Notes under the pieces: model-generated
The model's database searches: none
Seen by the model: the letters and a program-made list of their open reading frames with translations, nothing else
What the model was told of the DNA's origin: nothing
Assembly: GCF_000003815.2 (NCBI RefSeq)
Contig: NC_049989.1
Span: 18,830,311 to 18,873,438, forward strand
Direction: 5' to 3'
DNA from: Branchiostoma floridae
Lineage: Eukaryota; Chordata; Leptocardii; Amphioxiformes; Branchiostomatidae
Length of the DNA stretch: 43,128 bases
In this document: positions 22,063-32,814 of the stretch, in pieces
Numbering within the stretch: the stretch's first letter is position 1
Layout: each line of letters begins with the position of its first letter
Made by a program: the position numbers and the translations under genes

Positions 22063-22976
22063 AAGAACATACTACATGTGTACACACCTTCTTGTGTACA
22101 GCCACTTTGTGAAAGTCTAGAAGAGGAAAGAAATGTTTAAGGTGACTACTGTAAAACTTTAAATGTTTGCAGTCATTTTATTCTCAAGCTTAACTCTCCA
22201 CTGGAAAATTGTGACACTGCAAGTATGCATTTCAATTGCATTACAACAGTACTACGAAGATGTTTCTAACTTAGAATAGGGCAAAGTTAGGTCTCCGCGA
22301 TAACAAATGAATTTACTCTCACGTTATCTTTGTCATTGTTTTGTGGGATCTTACCTTGGAAGCGACCTCCTCCGGCTCTATGTATAAATGCAATCAGTCA
22401 GGTTTGAATCCGTTGCAAACGCTGATCGACCTAATTCCCTCTCTGAAGCCCATTGCTGTTCTAGGTATTCTGTGTAATGCAAACTCCGCTATCCGGAGCT
22501 TGTAGACTCCTCCCCGCGGCAATGTACGACGGGCCTGAGAAGCGCGATTAAATCAGGTTACTGTTCTAGGTTGTTGACTTAGATTCTAAAGGTTCCAGCT
22601 TCAAATCTCTATCACTATGAGGCTTACTTGACGTCGATTTGGACAATGCATGGCCCGTCATTTGTGAAGTTTGGTTGGTTGGTTAGTTAGTTTGTTTGTT
22701 GGTTGGTTGGTTGGTTGGTTGGTTGGTTGGCAATTATGATAAGATCACTCTGGGAATTTCTTTTCATATGTCAGAGAACTCTTAGAGTTCGTCAGGCCAG
22801 GTAAGAACAAGATAGTTCCATTTTAGGCCGGGATCCCCGTTTTACGTCCCTTCCGAAAGACGATCGCAATCTTACCATGCTTCTATGGTTTTACAGTTAC
22901 ATAACAGGACGGGCGAAGACAAAAACAACCTGAGAAAGAGCAGTGCTTATTTCCTTGTTTGTCCTATGTCTAACTT
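22063..22976. other. Intergenic stretch with TTGG microsatellite
   Basis: No gene recognised. A perfect splice-donor-like CCAAG/GTAAGA occurs on the - strand near 22350 behind about 200 bases of balanced composition, which might be an untranslated exon, but nothing connects to it. 22671-22730 is a TTGG/TTTG microsatellite. About 22824-22872 is a fragment containing CCCGTTTTACGTCCCTTCCG, related to the repeat at about 39860-39985. Confidence 0.5.
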
Positions 22977-24520
22977 ATGACGTATGACGATAGTGCCATC
23001 AAGGACAATTCTTCGCCAGCCAGCTATGATAGTTGAATAGCCGTGCTGACGAAGAGAAAACTTCTTCCAAAGCCCATGTATGTTTATTTATTTGGTTGGT
23101 TGGTTGGTTGGTTTACATGCGTAAAATCCTCTGTTACATCAGCATGCAGTTATGACATGAACATCCCGAAAGGGCTGTTCTTCGACATGCATCGATAGTT
23201 AAACAGTTACATAAGCGTAATAGTGAAGAAAGGCAAGTGTTTGCTTGTTCATTGTTTGTTGTTGTTTTTGAAATCTATGTGGTTTAATGACGACAGCACC
23301 TTGGAAGGGCAATTCCTCGCCAAGCAGCTATGATTCCACAGTCACATAGCTGCGTTGACGAAGAAAAACTCTTAAGAAGGCTCGCGTGGGGTTGCTTTTG
23401 AAGTCTTCTAGGAGACGGATACTCAGAACAACAAATAAAAGCGCGGCCCTTTGCCAAGCAGCTATGTCCAAACCGCCAGAGAACAGGAAAGTCGAAGAAA
23501 TACTCGTGGCAAAAGCGGTGTCTGTTTGTTGTTTTTTTGTTTGTTTGTTTGTTTGTTTGTTTTATCTTTCTAACCGATATAGTTTTGTGATGACAGCACC
23601 ATGAAAGGGCAATCCTTCGCCAGGTAGCTATGGTTCTAAAGTTACAGAGCTACACTGACGAAGAAAACCTCTTAGCAAGGCCCTCGTGGGTTTGTTTTGT
23701 TTGTTTGTTATTGTTTGCTGCCTTCTTGTGAAGCCTATAGCGTTAAGGTTTTATGACGACAGCACCTGGAAAGGGCTTTTCTTCACCATGCGTCTATGGT
23801 TGTACAGTTGCATAAGCGCAATGGCGAAGAAAGGCTCTTAACAAGACAAGTATTTGTTATGTCTGCCTGTTCATTTACTGCTTTTTTGTGAAGTCTACAT
23901 GTACTTATGACGACAGCACCATGGAAGGGCATTTCTTCGCCAGCCAGCTATGATTCCAAAGTCTCGGAGCTGTACCGAACAAGAAAAAGTCTTAGCAAGG
24001 CCAATACTTGTTTATTTATTTTGTTGTTGTTTTGTTGCAATGTTTTATGACGGAAATACCATGAAAGGGCAATTCTTCGCCAAGCAGCTATGGTTCTACA
24101 TCAACATAGCCGCGTTGACGAAGAAAAACTCTTAGCAAGGCCCTTGTAGAATGTTTCTGTTTATATGTTTGTTTATTCATTTGTTTATTGTTCTATTTCA
24201 ATGTTTTTATGACGAAAATACCATGAAAGGGCAATTCTTCGCTAAGCAGCTATGGTACGACGACAGTATAATAAAAGCACAACTGTTTGCCAAGCAGTAT
24301 GGTCAAACCATCACATAACAGAAACGTCGACGAAAAGCTATTAGCAAGAGCGGTGTTTGTCTGCTTGTTGTTGTTTTTTTGTTTCTTTTATCTTTCTAAC
24401 CAACATAGTGTTTTGATGACAGCACCGTGAAAGGGCAATTCTTCGCCAGGTAGCTATGGTTCCAAAGTCACAGAGCTACACTAGAGAAGAAAACCTCTTA
24501 GCAAGGCCCTCGTGGTTTTT
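22977..24520 (+). repeat. Array of hairpin-forming repeat units with higher-order structure
   Basis: About eleven units of 105-165 bp stand head to tail, near 22981, 23153, 23284, 23416, 23585, 23750, 23904, 24043, 24205 (truncated), 24254 and 24411. A unit begins near ATGACGACAGCACC.TGGAAGGGCA, continues TTCTTCGCCAAGCAGCTATG, a loop of about 12-16 nt, CATAGCTGCGTTGACGAAGAA, then AACTCTTAGCAAGGCCC, and ends in a TTTG run. The two middle blocks are inverted complements, so each unit can form a stem of about 20 bp. Subtypes recur in order: a D type with TTCACCATGCGTCTATGG, an A type as above, a B type with ATAAAAGCGC and GCCAAGCAG, and a C type with CTTTCTAACC before it and GCCAGGTAGCTATGG. No frame is conserved across units. 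Four more units are at 35700-36215. Confidence 0.85.
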
Positions 24521-24529
24521 GGCGACGCC

Positions 24530-24938
24530 TCAGGGGCGAGCCTAATGTTTATAGTGTGCGACCGTTTGACAGGAATTCTAGGAATTCCGCAGGCATGCGA
24601 GGAATTTTTCTACGGGTATTTTTTTCTACGGGTATTTTCTACGGGTATTCCCTAGGGAATTTGTTTTTGTGTGTGACTTTAGTCTGCTTTGGGTATGGCG
24701 TATAATAAGATGACGTGACCGATGTTATAAACCAGGATTTCATGTTTTAATACTCGTTTCACCATCAAGTATACAGCACATTACATTTTTTAACAAAATA
24801 CCCGATATTATGTATCGTTAGGGTAGAATTGTGGGTCAGTTATATTTTTTGCTTGACCATTCGGCGTAATGATGTCGTGTATGTATGAGGATTGTTTTGT
24901 TTCGTTTGAAGGTTTTTATTTCATATCTTTCTGTTATT
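24530..24938. other. Intergenic stretch with a short triplicated motif
   Basis: No + strand gene seen. TTTCTACGGGTATT occurs three times near 24606-24650, next to AGGAATTC repeats. On the - strand, AATAAA (complement of 24915-24920) lies 19 bases past the stop of the proposed - strand gene and is a candidate polyadenylation signal for it. Confidence 0.4.
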
Positions 24939-26999
24939 TCATTTTGTATGGTTGTGTGACGCTTGAATCCCTTTTTTTCTTATTGCTGTGATGTTCATTT
25001 GGTTACCAAACCATCGCGACAAAGGGGTGTACTTGTCAGTCGATTCTTCCTGTAACCTGGGGGTTGTCATGCCGGCGTTCACCTGTGGGGACAGATTGTG
25101 AGAAAGGATTGATATGAAGTATTTTTGCAATAGTGATACTAACTTAGCAACTTTTGTATGTCTGGATCGGTAAAGTGTTGTTTTCTGTTAGTTACAGGCC
25201 GTCGGTAGTGATGTAAGGCATCAAAGTAATTTATAATTTAAAGCAAAAGTGATACATATTGAATTACAGCGCTTATATTGTCATGTCAAGTCAAAGTCCT
25301 TCCCGCTCCATGGTGCATAGGGCGGCGCCCATGTTCTTGGAGTAACCCTGGGCCAAACAAATGCAATTACTACAATAGGGGGCCAGGACACTGGCTGTGG
25401 TGTGTGTTCAAATTACATACTCTTTCCCGAATGCTGAGTGCTAAGCTGAGAAATTAGCACGACCATTTAACACGTCATACTATATTGGCCGGGGATCGAA
25501 CTTACGACGTACCGAATGCATGGCGAAGACTTTTCCCACTCGTCTCATTGCACCGGCGATAACGCTTGTGCAGCCAGACAACAATACTCGTGATGCTAAC
25601 GTGCTGTTACTTTGACCGATGAGGTCTATTTCTCTTATAACCAAAGGGCACAAAAGTGCATTATCATTTACCTTTTGGTGTAGCCCGAGTTTTGAATCAT
25701 TAAAGAAGTTTCAGAAATAAAATGTACCACCGTGAATAAGAAATAATGACACAAAATATTCTTTCTCGGTTTGGCTTCGCATGATCGAAGGCACATCACA
25801 ATATCAATATACACGTCGGCTTAAAAGCCACAAGCGACGGCTATCGGGTCTAAAATGCAGTACACTGTTACGTCGGGTTGCGTAAACCAGTATACAGAAT
25901 ATTTCGTCCATCATACAAGTAAAACGGCTGCATTTGCAAGAGATATCCAACTTCTACGTGTGGAAGGGTGGTAAAGGTGATTGGAAAAGCATCCTGTATA
26001 CAACGGCTATATCATCACCAGCCTGTAATAAGACAGAATGAAATAAGTCACATGTACGCTCACCGCTATTAAACTGCTTGGAGGACAATGGGTGATCAGA
26101 TTACCGGTACCGTTTTGGCTACAGTCAGAGTGATAAGACGGCGGGCGATCGGAGGACGGATGGGAGTATGGCAGTTCCGACAATCGTCGGTTAATTGACG
26201 ACTCGTGCTCAGCAGTATTACTATAGAACTGTGGATACGTGCTTGACTGTACTAGTCCACAGACGATAAAGGGTGAGTGAAACGCAGAGAAAAAGATGAT
26301 TGAGAACGGGGACCCCGGTAACAAATCGTATCTTTTACTTTAAGACCACGGGAAACAGATGAATATGACCACGAGAAACAGAAGCGTTTGTTGTTCGGCG
26401 GCGGCAAGGTGGCGAATGGAATTCCACAGGAGGGCCTCATGGAGCGCTGATATCTTCGGCCGATCAAAAACAAAAGGGTTGTGCCTGGTTGTGCCGTAAA
26501 CAACATGTGGTATGAGTAACAACCTGCCAAGAAGTTTCCACGTTGAAAGATATTCTCTAAACAAAATCAAAAAACTCTGGCGAAACAAGGTCACAGATGA
26601 AGACTAATTCCTACGCAACAATACGCTGTAAAAATGCCAAAACTATAATGCCGTTAATATGGGACTCATATTTTATCTTGCCGAAACGTGATGTTGGCGG
26701 ACTTTTTGAAGACCAAGGTCTCGGGCGGTTTGGGGTAAGATTTGGGCCCACGAGATTAAGGTTGGCAGTGTTACTCAACCCAAGCACACAGTCCCAAAAT
26801 CCACCTGGTACGATTCACATCGTAACGCTCTCGGTTTATTTAGCTCTAGTCACTCTTAACAACTTGTGACGTATCTATTATACACATAATACATGCTATC
26901 ATTAGCAAGGTACTCTCACCGAAATTGAGTCGCTTGTGCATGTTCACTGTCCAGTTGAAGCGCCGCGTCTAACTCGGCCGACCTTGTCCGCCGCGCCAT
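24939..26999 (-). CDS. Candidate membrane-protein gene, interrupted by an in-frame TAA
   Basis: Proposed exons, in transcript order: 26999-26920 (ATG start, purine at -3 and G at +4, donor CG/GTGAGA), 26556-26064 (acceptor after a T-rich tract ending TTTAG, donor GCG/GTGAGC) and 25082-24939 (acceptor CCCCACAG, stop TGA). Phases agree at both junctions. The frame stays open for 238 codons except for one TAA at 26342-26340. Up to that stop the product is 98 aa: a basic-start N-terminus, a hydrophobic patch (35-47), a helix-prone stretch (61-83) and a terminal membrane segment LLFLVVIFICFPW (85-97). Beyond the stop comes a second hydrophobic stretch (about 111-129), then a Ser/Pro-rich tail with PPSY (165-168), a WW-domain ligand type. 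I do not recognise the family. Either the true protein ends at the TAA, or the gene is broken or polymorphic, or the model joins unrelated pieces. Confidence 0.35.
25285..25560 (-). mobile_element. tRNA-derived SINE (family A) in reverse orientation
   Basis: The reverse complement shows the family-A head and body: GTGAGTTCGATCCCCGGCC appears here as GGCCGGGGATCGAAC, followed by CTGAGTGCTAAG and GGCGGCGCCCATG segments. The copy is diverged. If the - strand gene is real, the element lies in its second intron, in the sense orientation. Confidence 0.7.
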
Positions 27000-27180
27000 C
27001 TCCGCCTGACTAGATAGTCAGTGATCGATCTTTAGTGGGAAGCAAACTGACGCTATTCTGAGGGCTGCCATTGGTTGGAAAATGTACTTGTGCAGTTCCT
27101 ATTTGTCAATGTTTACAGACTGACGTCAGCACGGTGACCAATCCCAAGACGATGTCCAGACGACGGCCAGGGACCGCCCG
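27000..27180 (-). promoter_or_regulatory. Promoter-like region of the - strand candidate gene
   Basis: Upstream of the proposed start at 26999 on the - strand lie an inverted CCAAT box (ATTGG at 27070-27074 on +) and a perfect palindromic CRE, TGACGTCA, at 27121-27128. A second CCAAT in + orientation is near 27138. Composition is richer in CG than the surroundings. Spacing of about 70 and 125 bases before the ATG suits a TATA-less promoter; the sites are seen, the function is inferred. Confidence 0.45.
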
Positions 27181-28423
27181 TTTTGTTTGTTTTAACTATC
27201 CAAGCGGGGACGATATAGTCACAGCTTTCAAAACGGGGATTGAAATGTAACCAAAAAGGATCTATTTTACGATGGGTATATTGCAACCTAACAACGCTAA
27301 AAGCAATAGCAGCGAATCAGAACATTATAACCCGGAACTTTTTCATGCCTACCTTAAAAATTAGTACTAAGTTTTAACGGCTACAATGTTTCCTGTTTAT
27401 TGACGAAGCGTAAAACAATAGATATATCTTGTACCGTCTTCTCTGAGGTGCGCTTATCGGGTAGTTTAGTTGATATTTTTGATCATGCATCATATACTGG
27501 GCGATGTTAAATTCAGTATCTCCGGTAACAGTCCTGGTTATATTGACCTCTTATTTTCTTTTTCCAAAATGTGACTAGACATTGCATCTCCGAGGTTTAT
27601 ACTACTCTAATTAGATACAAAAATAAAGGACTTTGCCCTTTCATCTTGTATGCAGATACACACCAACATGTGTTGTATCAATCACACACGAATATATTGC
27701 CATTTTAACAAAAAGAACTAGTCTATATTGTGACACGCTGTAACTATTGTGGGGAAATAAGATATACATAGTACATAGGTAGAATGATCTAGCAAGACCT
27801 CAAAATTAACCCAAACACGACTGCGTACTAGTTACCACTCGTACATTGCAATTGACCAGTATTTATTTTCTTTCTGAGTACCTATCGTAATCCACAATGT
27901 ATGGGTTACATGAGTTATTACCTCGTAAGCTACCATTTCTTAAGCTGGCTCTATCTCACTCCTATACAAGGGAAGAATGACACTTAAAAACACAGACATG
28001 TCACTTGATGACAATGTTTTATTCACTTTAGAAGAACCAACATTCAATGCTATACCTGTGTCCGATTAAATGGTCATGTTTGAGAAATGGCTGTGTGTTG
28101 TCATATAAAAATATATTCTGTGTATAAAAATCACTATAAAAAACAAACACTCAATGCTACACTTGTGTATATATATATCTATTGTACAGTGGTCAAAGCT
28201 AACCTGTTCATTGTCGATAACATCTCTTTTTGTATGTCACCTGATATGCCCGGCGTGTGCTTAAACCTAAAACTTACGTCAGGTCTACGCGTGCGTATTA
28301 TCAAGATTCTCAAACCCATTGCCGATAATAACAACAGCCTGGGCCACGACATTCACCAGACCTGAACGGTATTGTCTATTGATAGTGTCGGTACCACTTT
28401 GTATCGGTGGCATCTGCAACTGA
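27181..28423. other. Intergenic stretch; left copy of a flanking duplication
   Basis: No gene recognised. About 27464-27825 is repeated at about 29388-29765 with many substitutions and indels. About 28020-28165 contains a shorter internal duplication (CATTCAATGCTA / CACTCAATGCTA). A 92-codon open stretch at 28087-28365 crosses this repeat and is not called. Confidence 0.6.
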
Positions 28424-28619
28424 TTGGAGCAAGATGCCGCCGTGCAAATTAATGACGGGATCTTCTCTTTGTATCTAACTCGAAGCTCGGTATGTGGCCC
28501 AGACGTGCCAGGCGCTGTCTGTATGCCTCTAGTACCCGGGTCCCCCGACCGTCAAACCACTCCCGCATTGTGCGAAGAGAACGCAGGGTCACACCCGGAA
28601 CCCCCCCCCCCCCCACCCA
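28424..28619 (+). other. Open frame running into the sequence gap
   Basis: About 66 codons stay open from 28424 to the N run. The part before a donor-like TCG/GTATGT near 28488 reads like an exon (QDAAVQINDGIFSLYL), but there is no homologue I recognise and the frame is lost in the gap. The last bases before the gap are a poly-C run, a common cause of assembly breaks. Longer open frames across the N run are artefacts. Confidence 0.15.
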
Positions 28620-29370
28620 NNNNNNNNNNNNNNNNNNNNNNNNNNNNNNNNNNNNNNNNNNNNNNNNNNNNNNNNNNNNNNNNNNNNNNNNNNNNNNNNN
28701 NNNNNNNNNNNNNNNNNNNNNNNNNNNNNNNNNNNNNNNNNNNNNNNNNNNNNNNNNNNNNNNNNNNNNNNNNNNNNNNNNNNNNNNNNNNNNNNNNNNN
28801 NNNNNNNNNNNNNNNNNNNNNNNNNNNNNNNNNNNNNNNNNNNNNNNNNNNNNNNNNNNNNNNNNNNNNNNNNNNNNNNNNNNNNNNNNNNNNNNNNNNN
28901 NNNNNNNNNNNNNNNNNNNNNNNNNNNNNNNNNNNNNNNNNNNNNNNNNNNNNNNNNNNNNNNNNNNNNNNNNNNNNNNNNNNNNNNNNNNNNNNNNNNN
29001 NNNNNNNNNNNNNNNNNNNNNNNNNNNNNNNNNNNNNNNNNNNNNNNNNNNNNNNNNNNNNNNNNNNNNNNNNNNNNNNNNNNNNNNNNNNNNNNNNNNN
29101 NNNNNNNNNNNNNNNNNNNNNNNNNNNNNNNNNNNNNNNNNNNNNNNNNNNNNNNNNNNNNNNNNNNNNNNNNNNNNNNNNNNNNNNNNNNNNNNNNNNN
29201 NNNNNNNNNNNNNNNNNNNNNNNNNNNNNNNNNNNNNNNNNNNNNNNNNNNNNNNNNNNNNNNNNNNNNNNNNNNNNNNNNNNNNNNNNNNNNNNNNNNN
29301 NNNNNNNNNNNNNNNNNNNNNNNNNNNNNNNNNNNNNNNNNNNNNNNNNNNNNNNNNNNNNNNNNNNNNN
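28620..29370. other. Assembly gap (751 N)
   Basis: Unsequenced bases. It begins right after a C homopolymer and is flanked on both sides by diverged copies of the same segment. The true length and content are unknown. Confidence 0.99.
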
Positions 29371-30719
29371 CATCTTATCCAATATCAAATAGTTTAGTCG
29401 ATTTTTGTTTATCATGCATCAAATACTGAGTCATTTCAAATTAAAAACTTCCGTTAACAGTCCTGGTTTACTGACCCCCTATTTTCTTGTTCCCAAATGT
29501 GTCTAAATGGGGATTGCTACTCAGGAGTATATACTGCTCTAATTAGATACAAAATAAAACACGTTTGTATCCACTCCGCCACATTTATCTTCTATTAAAC
29601 ACATACCAACATGTCTAAGTGTAACAACCACAATCGAATGTATTGACATTTTAACAAAAAGAACTAGGGTATCCATTTGACACGCTGCAACTATAGCGGG
29701 AAAGAAATACATTGTGCATAGGTAGAATGATCTAGCAAAACCTCATGATTTGACCTAAACATGGCAAAAACGATTAAGGTTCACAATTCACTCTGGCACT
29801 AACGTGAATGTTTAAGTTGAGTCGGTGGGGAAGGGGGTTGGTACAATTTGGCAAAGAAAAGGCACGGGGCATGACGCCACATGAGCACGGTTTAGAGATT
29901 TTTAAAGCCGAAACCATGGAGGCAAAAAATCTGGTTGTGGTTCAAAGATGTCAGAGATCAGGGGAGGATGTTTGGCCAAATCTGCTGCAATTAGCTGTCA
30001 CAGAAAATGAGTTACGACCAGGGCTGGGGCCAGAGGGTACGTATGAAATGTCAGAGTGGCCTTGACTGCACTGAAGGTGCACGGAACGAAGAGTAGAACA
30101 GATGGCAAAAATTATCGTGGTGATTCTCAGAATCCGGCGATGTGACAAATTTAGTCACTGTGTCAGATAGATAGTATGTCGACCAAACACCGAGAAAACC
30201 ACGACAACGGAACTTTTGTGCATTTTTCACGAAAATTCAAGACTACACATGTAAACTTTTACGCTAACAGTGATGGGGTTTTGTGCGCGTGAAAAGTTGC
30301 GCATGAAAAATCTGCGGGTGACAACATGCACATTCGCTTATTTCCCGGGGATTTGGAAAGTTTTTGTACTTTTACATTTGAGATACTTAAACAGAACGCT
30401 CAAAATCTTTTGATAACCATTAGTGTTGATAGTTAGCAGGGATTTTAACCCATGTCCTATCCGGTAACTTCCCTGGGTGGTGTCCCTGCAGACGTGTTAG
30501 ACGTTCGCGTATACAAGAACGGGATCCCGTCTGTATTTCCCTGTTGCCGTTATATCAGAAGAAAACTAAATCACATCCAGTATTCAGAATATGTATACAC
30601 TGGCTGGCATCTCTCTATTGTATTCATCCGCTAAAAGAATTCATCACCATGGTCTTAGAACATGGCCATCTTTCCTCAGCCAATCAGGAGCGAGTATTTC
30701 TTGTGACTAAATCCACATA
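29371..30719. other. Stretch without a recognised gene; right copy of the gap-flanking duplication
   Basis: About 29388-29765 repeats 27464-27825: both share TAACAGTCCTGGTT, CTCTAATTAGATACAAAA, ATTTTAACAAAAAGAACTAG and TAGGTAGAATGATCTAGCAA. After it, an 85-codon ATG-started open stretch (29808-30065) and a 60-codon one (30452-30634) have no recognisable similarity or splice context and are left uncalled. Confidence 0.6.
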
Positions 30720-30723
30720 GTAT

Positions 30724-30863
30724 GGCGTCCCTAGGGGTAGGGGTGTACTAAGTAACGAATAAATTGACTAAGTTGGAGACGCCCACCATTCAACTGAATG
30801 GTCTCCCTAGGGGTAGGGGTGTACCAACCAACGAATAAATTGACTAAGTTGGAGACGCCCACC
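30724..30863 (+). repeat. Two-copy tandem repeat of about 64 bp
   Basis: 30724-30787 and 30800-30863 share CCCTAGGGGTAGGGGTGTAC and AACGAATAAATTGACTAAGT, both ending GGAGACGCCCACC. The junction ACCATTCAACTGAATGGT is nearly palindromic. Each copy has GGCGTC/GGTCTC-type and GACGCC ends, so they may be two tiny inverted-repeat elements. Confidence 0.75.
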
Positions 30864-31251
30864 TTTCTCATGCAAATAAAAGCACTTAAAGAATTAACAA
30901 AAAGGTAAACAGCAAATCAACCTTTGTTACTGAACATCTTTATTCATAACATGAACAAAGGAAATTCAGAAAGGAAAAGTCAGAAAACGAACAAGACAAT
31001 AATAAAGAGTTTCTTGTAACAAGAAAACGTACGAACAGCATTATCTAGCTAGTTACATCAAATACATGAAAAATATAACCGCCTTGGCAACGGTTACATC
31101 AAGCTAGGGAACAGGTTCTCAAGATAGTAAAGAAAAACTTTAAAAGTAGAGATGCTACATAAAAACATGCGCGTTAAATTGATAAAAATGAAGCAAACAT
31201 GTGGTATACGATCAATACTTCCATAAAACTTTAAAAGAGAAACAAACTAAA

Positions 31252-31532
31252 ATGGAGGAAGATGTGGTCTACCAGGAACGGGTCGAACTGGGAACAGGAC
31301 AGCTCGTCAGGACGGTTACTCCAGCAGGGTGAATGAAATGGGGGAGGGGGCAGCGACATAATTTGGCTGGTCTGTCTGGCAGGAATTGGTCAGTATCAAA
31401 ACTACAAAACAGTTCGGCAGAGATGCCAATATGCTGCAGCAAAACGTCCGCCAGCTCGAGCTGGAACTCAGCTGGAACTCAGCTGGAACTCGGGCTGTGT
31501 ACGCGTACGGAACTCGCCTGTACATACTGTGA
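31252..31532 (+). other. Two neighbouring exon-like open stretches
   Basis: 31252-31332 begins with ATG and reads MEEDVVYQERVELGTGQ... to a stop after 26 codons. 31383-31532 follows an acceptor-like GTCTGTCTGGCAG and reads 49 codons, including DANMLQQNVRQLELELSW, an amphipathic, possibly coiled-coil segment, to TGA. I could not find an intron joining them in phase; the only donor-like GTGAAT leaves a 50-nt intron and the wrong frame. A direct AGCTGGAACTC triplication (about 31459-31492) lies in the second. Undecided between a small gene and chance. Confidence 0.18.
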
Positions 31533-31643
31533 AAACGGCTGAACATACTCGAGAAATTGGCCTTCAAGAGATGCCACGTCCTACTCATTTGAGGTCAGGT
31601 TGAGAACTGGGATCAATCTGATCTCCTTGATCTGACATTCATT

Positions 31644-32423
31644 CAAAAACAATGGCATTGTGGTGCAAAAAAGTGTTGTAAAACCTGACATGAATTTCAC
31701 ACAGGCCTCATGGGGAAAGGTGTGAGGCGCCATCACCAGGTTCATGAATGAGAAATAGAAGAATGTAGCCTGTCTGTTCGCTTGCTAGGAAAACAAACTA
31801 CATGTTTCTAGTGACTATAACAGTGTATTTTGCTTCGGAAAGATGGCCATGTTCTAAGTCAGTTAGATCATGGGAGTGGCCTGACTATGTGGATTTGGTA
31901 CTGCTCCGCCCACCCGAGGAGTTTGTTGGGGTCCCCGAGGGCGGCTACAGTGAGAACTTACTTTGGTATGCAATCACGCGACACATCACATATCGCTATC
32001 AAAGGAAAAGGCCGGTGTCATAACGTTGAGAGATCTTTTGTCGGCCTAACAGCAGAAGGCCATTTGTTTTGCATATAGATTAATCGCCATCGAGAGAACT
32101 GTTATACGACATGGTGTGAATTAATACCTCCCGCGAGGCATTCTACCACCCTCATACACCCCAAAAAACAATGGCATTGTGGTGCAAAAAGTGTTGTAAA
32201 ACCTGACATGAATTTCACACAAGCCTCATGAGGAAAGGTGTGAGGCGCCATCACCAGGGTCATGAATGAGAAGGAGAAGAATGTAGCCTGTCTGTCCGCT
32301 TGCTAGGAAAACAAACTACATGTTTCTAGTGACTAAAAAGTGTATTTTTGCTTCGGAAAGAAGGCCGTTCTAAGTCAGTTAGATCATGGGAGTGGCCTGA
32401 CTACGTGGATTTGGTACTCCGCC
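31644..32423 (+). repeat. Duplicated segment of about 265 bp
   Basis: 31644-31910 and 32162-32423 are close copies sharing AAAACCTGACATGAATTTCA, AGGTGTGAGGCGCCATCACC, ACAAACTACATGTTTCTAGT and GATCATGGGAGTGGCCTGAC. They are separated by about 250 unrelated bases. High similarity implies a fairly recent duplication. Short open frames in both copies differ and are not called. Confidence 0.85.
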
Positions 32424-32814
32424 AATCCTCACAGAAAGTTGAGAATGAACAAACAAGGCATAGCCACAAATGGGAAGTAACAGAACATATCACGAGACAG
32501 ATACATTTTAATATACAAAGGAGGTTTCTTGTTGATACAAAAGTCCGGTGAGAGACAATAGAGGCACGCCTGCGAATGTGGTGAAATTTCACCAAATTGC
32601 ACTATTTTGGTTTTTCGTCTGCTTTCATTGTATGTGACCCCGGCGGTGGAAAGACTCTCCTGTCCCGAAGTTAGCCTGGCCAATCCACGGTAGACTGGAT
32701 TCCAGGTTATTATTATTACTTTTGTACCCGCTCGATCTTCATGGATTGCAGCGCCGTGATATTTACTGTACATGTTATTTGCTTTTGAATGTATATTCCA
32801 TTACATTATTTTGT

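Noticed and set aside
22340-22560. An untranslated first exon on the - strand ending at CCAAG/GTAAGA near 22350
   Set aside because: Only the donor is strong; the one ATG in it gives a very short frame and no acceptor downstream could be paired with it.
22977-24520. A CRISPR-like array, because of regular spacing of similar units
   Set aside because: Units are more than 100 bp and diverged, spacers are TTTG runs rather than unique sequences, and the genome is animal.
28424-29415. Open frames of about 290-320 codons on both strands around 28.4-29.4 kb
   Set aside because: Nearly all codons fall in the N run; they are translation artefacts of the gap.
29808-30065. 85-codon ATG-started open stretch
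   Set aside because: No recognised similarity, no splice context, and a length expected by chance in this much sequence.
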